This document shows, one piece after another, positions 20,995 through 31,296 of a stretch of 64,000 bases of DNA. The position numbers and the translations under genes are program-made. Source of the DNA: Umbilicaria muhlenbergii (Eukaryota > Ascomycota > Lecanoromycetes > Umbilicariales > Umbilicariaceae). The stretch lies in NCBI GenBank assembly GCA_000611775.1, contig KK106981.1:3146474-3210473 (forward strand), in the 5' to 3' direction. The notes beneath the pieces were generated by a model. It did no database searches and was not told the DNA's origin. It was given only the letters and a program-made list of their open reading frames with translations. Every line of letters begins with the position of its first letter. The first letter of the stretch is position 1.

Positions 20995-23035
20995 GGCTTG
21001 CTGGGTGAGCTTTGAGGTTCGAGCTCAACACCGTATGTACTACGAAGGCTGTGCTCGGAGATGGAAAGGGCGTGCGGATCGGTGATTATTCGTACAAATA
21101 TGTTGGTCGTATTCAATGCGTCAAGTCCACCGTTGGTGCTACCGAGTGTCCATGGTGTTTATTGGTCAGGGGTTTCGTTGAGACTAGTCGCGCTCGTGTC
21201 TGAACCGAGGATGAGGAACGCTCGAATTAGGTATGCAATGATGAAGAAAGAGAGACTGTGGTGAGTGCAAAAGAATGTGATTGATAATGCCCAAGTGAAA
21301 GAATGACAAGAGACAAGTGACAAGACAAGCCTGGGAGGTGACGATGGGGGTGGTGGTGAAGAGGCTCGAAGGAATGGGAGAAAAGGCCGCGGGCGTGGGA
21401 GATGAGATGGCTTGGCGGACCAACCAGATGTGCGCGGTCTGTTCCTGGCCGGCTGGCCCTGTTCCTGGATGGCCCTGGCCGGTCGCTGGCCGGTGCGGTG
21501 TGGTTGCGGTGTGGGTGCCAACAGTCGCCCAGCAGTTGACCAGGGGGCGGGCGACTTTCTAACGGGAGCGGTAAGGTCGACGGAGCTTAGAGCTTACAGC
21601 TAGGGGGGTGAAGCAGCGAAGCGTCGCTCATGCAATTACGATTGGCTACCTCCGGTGCCTAAGATGAGCCGCCTTAAGCCACTAAATCCTTCTAATCTGC
21701 GCGACTGATCCTCGCTGCGAGTCTCTACCAGTTACGCCACAGAAGTCATATCATCAACCCCCACCCACCCTCCCATTCAAGCGTTGCTTCAGCTCCGCAA
21801 TACCCGTGCTTCATTGAGGGTGCTCTACTCTATGCTGCATGTACACTCCTGTACTTCATTATCGTTCGTTTCAACTACTTTACGTTGTGCTACCACACCT
21901 ATCGTTGTTTACCTTTCTGCGCTCCAAAGCATCCGAGTTGGAGAGGTTAGAGTAAAGGATAGATCGAGTTAATTGGACGTTTGCATGCAACTTCTCTCGC
22001 TTCTTTCTTTGTTCCTTATAATAGTCTCCTTTTGTAACCTTCAGATTGATCCCGGCATCTGTCACCGGGGGTCCACATGGTATGATTGGCTTCATGTTTT
22101 GTTGGAAATTCCTGTTTTGATATGTCGTCACCGTTGCAACGCCGTAACAATGGTTGAGCTAGGGACCTGCGCCAAAACACCCTATTATGATCTTACCTTA
22201 GTCACACACCGTTCAAGCTAGTATCGCTACTACAAAGTTTCCTGCAATGCTTCTCCATCGGAACCAGGTTGTTTGAGACGATCATCTTATTTTTGGGAGC
22301 TGCTCACTACTCCACAAATTCAATAGTCACACCTAAAAAAGAACAATGAGAACTGTTGTTGCAAAGTACAACATATCGATCGCTGGTCACGGTTGGTCCT
22401 GAAGGCAGAAGGCCCTTCAAGTCTTGAGAGAAGTCAGAATTGGTAGGAAGCTCCAGGGGCAATGTGTGCAGATACCTGCCATGGAAAGATTATCTATACG
22501 GGAGAGGTTGTCTCACGTCCATGTAACAAGTTGCCTTCCGTGGGCGATCTTTACTGCGGCCACTCACTGGACATGCCACTTCAGAGAACATAGATGGAGT
22601 TGTCCTCACATTGCCACTGATGGATTGGTACAGGTGTGCGATCTTGTCGGGGGAAGAGCACCAATCGAAGGCGCGGACCCGTTCGAACAAGGAAAGAAAC
22701 AATGCCATTGTTGGGGAGTGACACCACCACGAAACAAGGAGATGTACAATGTCATTGTGGCGAAAGTCCTTAACATAACAAAGGAATCAAATAGCAGTCC
22801 CACTGTGCAGGACGTTCGAGACAGCATATCCTAAGGGCCACGGCAGACGTGACCATGTTCTTCCAGCGCACAATTCGAAAACAGAGACGCTCATATGAAC
22901 AATGACGCCTGGCAAGGTATATAAATCTCCAAGCATGGGCACTACAGACAATCTTCTCCATCCTCGATCAACCCTCTCCTACCTTCACTCAAAAGTACCA
23001 CAGCCCATCAAAGCCAGGTAAGCCAAGCACGAACA
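20995..23035. other. Intergenic region of about 2 kb
   Basis: The left part is the promoter of the minus-strand membrane-protein gene. I see no supported gene: open frames at 21159-21521 and 22424-22834 lack family similarity, and the second starts at TTG. A short segment near 21690-21740 resembles a tRNA D-arm on the minus strand but has no T-arm. Confidence 0.5.
22918..22926 (+). promoter_or_regulatory. TATA box of the small Cys-rich gene
   Basis: TATATAAAT lies 110 bp upstream of the ATG at 23036, followed by a pyrimidine-rich leader. Strong TATA boxes in fungi often mark inducible genes; that use is an inference. Confidence 0.55.
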
Positions 23036-23239
23036 ATGTGTCACCAAGTCACCCTGGTGTACACATGCGGGCATCACGGCGGATCGAGGACTCATCGTTG
23101 CGAACAGTACTACAAGCGTCGGCCTTGTGAGTACTACCAGCAATTCAACAACATCGATGGGTTCTGCGGTGCCTGCAAGGAAGAATTCAAGGCCGCACAA
23201 CGACGTGTGCAGGAATGGAGTGACAAAGCTCGAAGGTAG
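23036..23239 (+). CDS. Small CGH-type Cys-rich protein
   Basis: Intronless, 67 residues. The layout MCHQVTLVYTCGHHGGSRTH, then C, KRRPC and FCGACKEEFKAAQRR gives six Cys and several His, as expected for a small zinc-binding fold. Many fungal genomes carry short proteins that begin with a C-x7-CGH pattern; their function is unknown. There is no signal peptide, so it is probably intracellular. A good TATA box and a long stop-rich upstream region support an independent gene. Support is from composition and promoter only. Confidence 0.65.
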   Translation: MCHQVTLVYTCGHHGGSRTHRCEQYYKRRPCEYYQQFNNIDGFCGACKEEFKAAQRRVQEWSDKARR

Positions 23240-23661
23240 GGGAGGCGAGTTGGAGTAGAGAGGGAAGGTAGCTCAGATTGACAATTGATTCTAGGCGTTC
23301 CGGCATTCGGCAGTAACGTTCAGAGAGAGTACTAATTCACAGATTCAAAACCCAAGATCCAGAAGTAACATACATACACGTGACGCCCGTCCCTTGAAAA
23401 CTCTTAGAACTGCAGAGGACCTTCAGCAAGCAGTAGTATAAACGAAAAGTAAGCATATCCACACAAGCAAGTAGTAATGCCGCCTCGACAGCGAGGCGCT
23501 CTTGGGTAGGCAATGGTAGACTATGACCTGGTACAGATTTCATCAGGTTTGGATTTAAGCGAAATACGTCGAGGTGTATTCTCAGTGCTACTCAGGCATT
23601 GCAGCTACGAATCGGTTCGCGGACGTTCTTACGGAAGTAGTTGTCCTCGTATTCAGGAATA

Positions 23662-24105
23662 ACGTATCCCACTGGGCAACGCCGCACTATAGGCAACGCC
23701 GCACCTCCCCCCCCCCGGGGGGAAAAAAATCAGAATTTCACCAATTGAGCTGTAAATTTCGATCTAAATAAGGAACTTTGAAGCTCTACATTGTAGTCTA
23801 TAATAGAGCTGTAGGATCTATGCATTTCAGCACCTCCGAGGCTGCTTTTGCTGTGACAACTGCAGTCTTCGCAGTCTGCTTCTCCTCTTTATCCTGCAAC
23901 CGTTTTGACTTCCTAGCCTGTGTCTCTAGCTGCTTTCTGGATTTGTAAGAGCGTTGTTGTAGACCTCAATGGCCTTCAGAATACGCACTTCTTTCTCCAT
24001 TGAATGCATGCAATTATGGTGGAGAAATGGGTAACTTCAATAGTTTGGGGGGTGGGGGGGGGGTGCGGCGCTGCCTATAGTGCGGCGTTGCCCCGTGGAC
24101 TACGT
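23662..24105. mobile_element. TA-flanked inverted-repeat DNA element (444 bp)
   Basis: The ends are inverted repeats of about 45 bp. The left end reads ACGTATCCCACTGGGCAACG and continues GCCGCACTATAGGCA; the reverse complement of the right end reads ACGTAGTCCACGGGGCAACG and then the same GCCGCACTATAGGCA. A C-run (left) and G-run (right) follow. TA dinucleotides at 23660-23661 and 24106-24107 look like a target duplication, as in Tc1/mariner/pogo elements. The inside is too short for a transposase. A minus-strand stretch reading KQLETQARKSKRLQDKEEKQ resembles the charged tail of fungal pogo-type transposases, so it may be an internally deleted copy. Confidence 0.8.
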
Positions 24106-24107
24106 TA

Positions 24108-24948
24108 CATTTTTAGCACCGCGGAATAAATCAGCTTTCACAAAGCCAACCAACCAGATCTCTAATTCGGCTACTAAGCCTTCCCAACTGCCTTACCTTA
24201 GGTATCTCCGAGTACTCTCTCGTAAGATGCGCAGCTGAAACCTTTGCCCGTCACAACGGTCATATAATATAAGCATTCTTGCGTTAATACTTTCCCGCAA
24301 CCAAATCAGCTGATTCCAAAGAATTCCTTTGCTCCTTTTTGTCGCATTCGGATGCGAGCTGGGCTTATCGTATGGCCTATGATCTCGCGTTGAGCAACAT
24401 CGCTGCTGGTCATAACTTATTTCCGTTTATTGCGCTCTAATATATAATTCGGTTTGGAGGCCTACTGTAGCTCTTTCTCCGAAAGATATACGGAATACGG
24501 AATAGATGGGGGCGTACTTGTTTAGCACGATCTAGTGACTGAACGCGTATCCTAGCACACGTAAGCGCAACGCGTTCTCTCCTTATTTTGGCCCCATTTC
24601 CGTCTTTAGGAGAGTTGCCTGCTTTGAGATGCAGCCAATCAGGAAAGCTCTTTAAGCAGATCTCCACACCACAGACTCGTGGTCAGGGATAGGGCTCCAG
24701 AATGCTACACAGCTTCTAATGTTCAGCTCTCCATGGGTAACGTCTTATAATTAGCCGCAAAAATGGAGCCGTTGGAAGGGCCGCCCGAGTTTCTGCTTTC
24801 TTCAGCGGGATAATATATCTTCCCTCCATCTCCCTTCTCTCCTGAGCCTTTTAGCTTTCCCATCTGAAAATCGCTCCAAGCTCATACCCAGTCAATAACA
24901 ACCGAAACCAAGATTCAGGTGCCGACACGTCAATCAACACTTGCCAAA
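24108..24948. other. Intergenic region, promoter of the GPI-protein gene
   Basis: There is no supported gene. The last 200 bp are pyrimidine-rich and lead into the ATG at 24949. The frame at 24437-24667 (minus) has no recognisable domain and may be decayed repeat sequence. Confidence 0.45.
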
Positions 24949-25619
24949 ATGCAGACCAGGTCCATCGTGGCGGCGGTTCTTCTCTCCGCCGGAACTCTAG
25001 TTGCAAGCCAGAACACCATCACTGCCCGAGATGCCTTACCCGCTGCTACCGACATCACTGCTGCTCAGGTAAGCGGGATCTTGTCCTCTTACTCTACTTA
25101 TGTCGCTAACGTAAGACCTAGTCATCCAAGGTAATCGAAGATGAGTTCAACTATATTTCTTCCGTGGTGGAGGGGGCTGCGTATAGCTCAGTTGCCATGG
25201 AGCTTGCAACCGGCGTTTCCCCCAGCGTGCTTGCTGCCCTTGAGACTTTCGCCGCGGACCCTACTGCGCCTGCGTTTTCCAGCATTCTCTCGCTCTTGCC
25301 CCCCGACGCGCAGAGCTTCTATGTCTCAATCGAGCAGCAGGCTTCCGCCATTGCCGCTTCGGACCTCTCCATCACGTCTACCGGGTCAGCTTCGGCTGCT
25401 GGATCTACCATGTCTACTTCTGCAATGACCAGTAAACCCACAACGGCGAGTGGAGCCACCACATCTGCTTCTACAGAGACATCGAGTTCTGCACAATCTA
25501 CCTCAGCAACTACTTCAGCGGCGGCTGCTACCCAGAATGCCGCTTCACAACCCACGGCAGCTATCATGGCGGCGGGAGCAGCGGCTGCTGGTATTCTGGG
25601 TTTCGTGGCCTTGTTGTGA
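24949..25619 (+). CDS. Secreted GPI-anchored Ser/Thr-rich protein
   Basis: Two exons (24949-25068, 25122-25619) give 205 residues. The start MQTRSIVAAVLLSAGTLVAS is a signal peptide. A helical domain of about 110 residues follows (SKVIEDEFNYISSVVEGAAY, AALETFAADPTAPAF, LPPDAQSFYVSIEQQA). Then there is a Ser/Thr/Ala-rich stalk (about residues 135-185) and a hydrophobic C-terminus, AAGAAAAGILGFVALL, typical of a GPI attachment signal. It should sit on the plasma membrane or cell wall. The intron (GTAAGC donor) is in phase 0. Function is unknown; fungi have many such proteins at the surface. Confidence 0.85.
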
Positions 25620-26580
25620 TGGGATTGCGGGATGGTCTCTGGACAGCGATACGTAGGACACCGGCGACACGGTGGCGGCTTTCCCTGTATTTTACTGCAA
25701 AATGATCTTTCAGTCAAGGATTGTATTGTTACAATAAGGGAGTCCTTCGCGATGTCATGTATGGTAGCTTAGGATAGAACAGTTCATGTTACCTTTTTCA
25801 AACCGAGGTACGCGACATATGATCTTGTATTTGTAGTAGACCTCAGAGCCTTCTGCCTAGTGAGAAGAGCTTCACAGGCTCAGGTGGCCTGAACAGATGA
25901 AATTGTTGAAAGAGAGCTATGCATACAACGGCTTTCTTTTACTTGACACTGCCTACAAGGTTTCCTCATTGCTACTGCAATATCTCGCCGCGCACACAAG
26001 GTATCTGTTTCAGCGGCTTGAAGCCTTTCGATACATTAACACGATCTTGTTAAATCGGATGCACACGTAAAACGAAAAGATAGCTGTTCGATGTGTCTCC
26101 AAGAGATTGATAGGAGCAAGTCATAGGGCTGAGTATGCTAGCTATTTCGATCATCGAAAGGACTGACCAATCATATTGATGCGGAACGGAACATTCATTA
26201 CCGGCGGCTCAGTTTGGCCAACGCTTGACGCGGTGTATCAAGAACACTCCTCTCGTCTTGTCACAGCCACCATTTGCACTTCTCTTGCCCGCCCCCACCG
26301 AAGCGATCTAAGTCCCCATGCCGCACCCCTAAGCTTCAACACCATCCGCAGCTTCTTTTGCGTACCAACCTTTCCGCTCACTTTTACAACCCCACCAAGA
26401 GCCTCGCGGTGCCCCACTTTCGCGAAGACACTCTGTGTGCCTGACAGACCACTCTGTCTGCCTGGATACTCCACCCAAACGACACCATCTACCCAAGTCC
26501 CATTGACAGTGCGGGTCGATATTACGTGTCTAGATCGTTGAGTCTCAAGTCAAGCGCTCGGCAGAGCCCCCTTTGTCAAG
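25620..26580. other. Intergenic region upstream of CRM1
   Basis: No gene is supported. An open plus frame at 26176-26541 lies directly in front of CRM1 and has no family similarity; it is probably promoter and 5' leader. Confidence 0.5.
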
Positions 26581-29500
26581 ATGTCGATGTCCATAGAAGA
26601 GTTGGACACGACGGTACGGGCCTTCTACGAGAGTCGGGGGGAGGTTGTAAGTAACAGATCTCAAGCTAGCGTCTATCCGTCTTCTTGCTTACCCTCGATG
26701 TAGCAAAAGCAAGCTCAAAACACATTGAACCAGGTATTTCCTCACGGCTTCTTCTCTGCCTCTCTACGCTCGAACCGCTGTTAACATGTCTCATAGTTCA
26801 AAGAGAACCCGGACGCATGGCTCTTGGTGGATAAGATACTACAAGAAGCTACATACCCCCAGACAAAATGTTCGTTACTGGAACAAAATTAGGGACCGAT
26901 CTGAAGCACATACTGATGGATTCTAGATCTTGGATTACAGGTTCTGGACAATGTTATCATGACAAGATGGAAGGTCTTACCAAGGGAGCAGTGTCAAGGT
27001 AGGCGCTTACGGACGAATTTGGTATCACCGTGACTGACCTGGTACAAAGGTATACGCAACTTTGTTGTGAACTTTATCATCCAGAGCTCGAACTCAGAAG
27101 AGAGCCTTAAGAGCCAGCGAACATTCCTCAACAAGCTCAATCTGGTTCTGGTCTCCATCCTCAAGCAAGAATGGCCGCATAAGTGGCCAACCTTCATCAA
27201 CGAGATCATCTCCTCCTGCCATACAAGCTTATCGATCTGCGAGAACAATATGGCGATCCTGCGTTTGCTGTCTGAGGAAGTGTTCGACTACTCTGCGGAC
27301 CAGATGACCTCGGTGAAGACAAAGAACCTCAAAACTACAATGTGCAACGAATTCGCATCGATCTTCCAACTGTGCTCCGAGGTATTGAACACGGCAAATC
27401 AGGCAAGCCTGATCAAAGCTACACTTGAAACGCTGCTCCGATTCCTGAACTGGATACCTCTAGGCTTTATCTTCGAGACACCTATTATTGAGACACTGCG
27501 AACACGATTTCTAGAAACTCCCGAGTTCCGCAACATTACACTCAAGTGCCTGACGGAGATTGGGGGTCTCCAGATAGGACCAGCGTACTCTTATGATGAG
27601 AAGCTCGTACAAATGTTCACCGAGGTCTTAACCACGGTCTCGAAGATCATTCCGCTCTCTATCAACTTGAAAGACACATATGCTAAAAGCAACTCAAGGG
27701 ACCAAGAATTTGTACAGAACTTGGCGCTATTCCTTTGCAGCTTCTTCACCGTGCACCTGAATGTGAGTAATCCGCCCATGAGCCTTTTGTCACTTGAGTC
27801 TGATATCCTCTAGATAATCGAGAACCTCCCAAACCGTGACTACCTTACGCACGCACACTTCTATCTGATACGGATATCCCAGATCGACGACCGAGAAATC
27901 TTCAAGATCTGTTTGGAGTACTGGACGAAATTGGTCCAGGAACTATACGAAGAAATGCAGCAGCTTCCTATAACCGATCTCAACCCCCTCATCAACATGG
28001 GTGTTAGCGGCCTATCAAACGGTGGAGCACCTCATCCTAACGTGCTCGCCAACTACCCCCTTCGTAAGCACAAATATCAAGAAGTTCTTTCAAATCTTCG
28101 GCAGGTCATGATCGAAAAGATGGTTAGGCCTGAAGAGGTCCTGATCGTGGAGAATGACGAAGGAGAGATAGTCCGAGAGTTCGTCAAGGAGAGCGACACC
28201 ATTCAGCTGTATAAGACAACCCGAGAATGCCTGGTATATCTTACCCATCTGGACGTTGTCGATACCGAGAACATCATGTCAGAGAAACTAGCTCGGCAAG
28301 TCGACGGGACAGAGTGGTCGTGGGTCAATTGCAATACCTTGTGCTGGGCTATTGGCTCAATTTCCGGTGCCATGAACGAAGAGACAGAGAAGCGGTTCTT
28401 AGTCACAGTGATCAAGGATCTACTGGGTCTGACAGAGATGAAGCGAGGAAAAGACAACAAAGCAGTTGTGGCTAGCAACATCATGTATATTGTCGGCCAA
28501 TACCCTCGGTTCCTTAAGGCCCACTGGAAGTTCCTCAAGACAGTTGTGAACAAACTTTTCGAATTCATGCACGAGACACACGAAGGTAGGTTCGTTAAGT
28601 CGTGCGGTTGTGGCGTTACGTGCTAACAGCCCAATAGGCGTGCAGGACATGGCTTGTGATACGTTCATCAAGATTGCGAACAAGTGCAAGCGTCATTTTG
28701 TTGCCCTGCAACCTGGCGAAAGCGAGCCTTTCATTGAGGAGATCGTTCGCAATATGCGGAAGATTACGTGTGACTTGTCTCCACAACAAGTTCATACCTT
28801 CTACGAGGCATGTGGGTACATGATCAGTGCTCAGGGCCAAAAGAACACTCAGGAGAGGCTCATCCAAGAGCTGATGTCTTACCCGAATCAAGCGGTATGT
28901 ACACTCAATCCCTCCCAATCCGATATGCTAACGTTCTGGTATAGTGGGATGCAATAATTGCGCAGGCCGCTGAAAATCCCCAGATCCTTCAAGATGGTGA
29001 TACGATCAAGGTAGTCGGCAACATTATGAAGACCAACGTGGCCGCTTGTTCGTCGATAGGAAGTTACTTTTACCCCCAAATCGGACGTATCTACATGGAT
29101 ATGCTCTCTATGTACCGTGCCACGAGCCAGATGATCTCTGAAAGCGTCACTCAAGACGGCATGTCAAACCTACACAAGCCTTACATTGCTTGCTGCGCTA
29201 ATAGTACATAGGTGTTATTGCTACCAAAATGCCTAAGATTCGAGGGCTTCGGACGATCAAGAAAGAAATTCTCAAGCTGATTGATACCTACGTCCAAAAA
29301 GCAGATGACCTAGAGATGGTCAATACAAATATTGTACCCCCTCTCTTAGACGCGGTCTTGGTAGATTATAACCGCAACGTTCCGGATGCTCGTGACGCCG
29401 AAGTGCTTAATGTGATGACCACAATCATCACGAAGCTACATGTACGTTGGACTCCCTATACTTCGAAATACTCGGTCAGAGCTGTTTTTTACGGTTGTTT

Positions 29501-30422
29501 ATCATCACTTGATGCTAATTTGAAGTAGAGCCTCATGGAAGACAAGGTCCCCACTATCATGGAAAATGTGTTCGAGTGTACGCTTGAGATGATCAACAAA
29601 GACTTCTCCGAGTATCCCGAGCACCGCGTCGAGTTCTTCAAGCTTCTGAAGGCTATCAACCTCTATTGCTTCCCTGCGCTCCTTAAGCTGGACGGACGAC
29701 AATTCAAGTTCGTGATCGACTCATGCATGTGGGCTAGCAAGCACGACAACCGCGAAGTTGAGAACACCGGCTTGAGCATGTGTATTGAGCTCCTGGATAA
29801 TATGGCCGAAACGGACCCGCAGACCTCAAGCGTATTCTTCCGCGAATTCTTTGTGACAATCTTACAGGACGTCTTCTTCGTGCTCACAGATCCCGACCAC
29901 AAAGCGGGTACGTCTGCGTTGCTCTCCCAGCAGAGTTCACCTGCTAATTAGTGTATAGGATTCAAATCGCAGTCCTTGCTCCTGGCTCGGATGTTCTACT
30001 TTATCGAATCCGGCAAGATAACCGAACCGATCTACACAGCTGGGCAGGCTTCGGCTGGTACGTCGAATAAAGAGTTCCTCCGCACCTTTGTCGGAACCTT
30101 ACTGCAGACTGCGTTCCCCAATCTGCAAGCGTACGTCCTGCCCAATCCTGGCCAGACTTACAGTGTACTGACTGTCCGCAGTGGCAACATTCAACAATTC
30201 GTGGAAGGACTCTTTGCCTACAACAGTGACGTGAACAAATTCAAGACGATGCTTCGAGACTTCCTGATCCAGCTCAAGGAGTTTTCCGGGGATAACGCCG
30301 AGCTGTTTGCCGAAGACCGAGAACAGGAGGCCAAAGCAGTTAAGGATGCCGAGAGAGAGCGTGCCATGAAAGTCGGCGGTCTACTCAAGCCAGCAGATAT
30401 TGACCAAGACGACGAGCTTTGA
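26581..30422 (+). CDS. CRM1: Exportin-1 (CRM1), nuclear export receptor
   Basis: Twelve exons join to 1072 residues: 26581-26646, 26704-26733, 26797-26869, 26927-26998, 27050-27762, 27814-28585, 28638-28894, 28945-29158, 29212-29441, 29529-29907, 29959-30130 and 30182-30422. Karyopherin-beta of HEAT repeats that binds leucine-rich export signals with Ran-GTP. Conserved segments include [96 protein letters not shown] and [20 protein letters not shown]. The groove cysteine in NTLCW (about residue 495) is the leptomycin-B target in other species. Intron 8 has a GC donor (29159-29211). The stop TGA is followed by 45 more in-frame codons. Confidence 0.97.
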
Positions 30423-30560
30423 CTCGAGGAAGAGCTAAGGGCTGAGTATGCAGCACAGGCCATGCGTGATGATGGCAACCGAAGAGTTGCCGCAGCTCCC
30501 TCTCGGACGAAGCCTATCAATAACGACGGCCTAGATGGTTGGGCAGTCTACGATCTCTGA
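30423..30560 (+). other. In-frame open extension after the CRM1 stop
   Basis: Directly after the CRM1 TGA the same frame stays open for 45 codons to the next TGA (30558-30560). The stop context is TGA-C, which is relatively leaky in eukaryotes. The predicted extension is mixed acidic/basic (LEEELRAEYAAQAMRDD at the start, DGLDGWAVYDL at the end). Either a readthrough tail, or a former C-terminus cut off by a stop mutation, or chance. Confidence 0.4.
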
Positions 30561-31296
30561 CTTTTGCACATCAGGCAAGGTCCTCGATAGTCCGCTCCCT
30601 TGGGACTGCGCGATGGTGGATGTCTTATTGGGGCGATGTAGGTGTGCATGGCTAAAAGGGACAACGATTTACGAGACTGCTGTGGAATATTTGTGGGCAA
30701 CTAAAAGAGAGTGAAGACAGTAACGCACACATTGTCTACGGAGGGACAAAACTAGCAGTGGGGGCGGTGAAGGATCTGCGCTTGGCCTTGTGGGCTCATT
30801 TTGACCAGAACTCGTCTTCTCAAGCTGTACAACGGAGTTTTGTTTAGATAACCCGCCTCGGCGTTCAGAATGACTAGAATCAAAATCTGCAATTTCTTTG
30901 GCTACTTGTTTCCATTGACAGAAGCTAAGCGGCCCGGGTAAAAGGACAATGCAGCACACAATCCGCTCAAATGCCTCTGGTAGTATCAAAAGACATACGC
31001 AAGGGTCCTTTCCAACGCTCCTTGATCTGTGGTCGTGGCCGTGGCCGTGTCCTCGGCTTCGAATCCGGCATGGAGCTGGACGTTTGCGGCTAGCGCGATA
31101 TGGGGTGGCGAAGTTATGCTCTTTACCTTACGCTTCAGAGGTGGCTGGCATGTGACAGCAGCCAACTTCCGCAGTTCCTTGTACCCTACACACCTCCCTG
31201 CCCCGCCTGCCACTGTCAGACCAGAACCTTGCAGAGACCAAAGATCTAGATCTCGGAGATGCGAGGACAGATCTCATCTCTCTTCGCAAGCACCTA
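30561..31296. other. Intergenic region
   Basis: Contains the CRM1 3' flank and the promoter of the RING ligase gene. No gene is supported. Confidence 0.5.

Noticed and set aside
21685-21745. tRNA-like D-arm on the minus strand (GTGGCGTAACTGGTAGAG)
   Set aside because: No T-arm or acceptor stem follows within a normal tRNA length.
22424-22834. 136-residue plus-strand frame
   Set aside because: Starts at TTG and lacks any domain; the nearest good promoter belongs to the 23036 gene.
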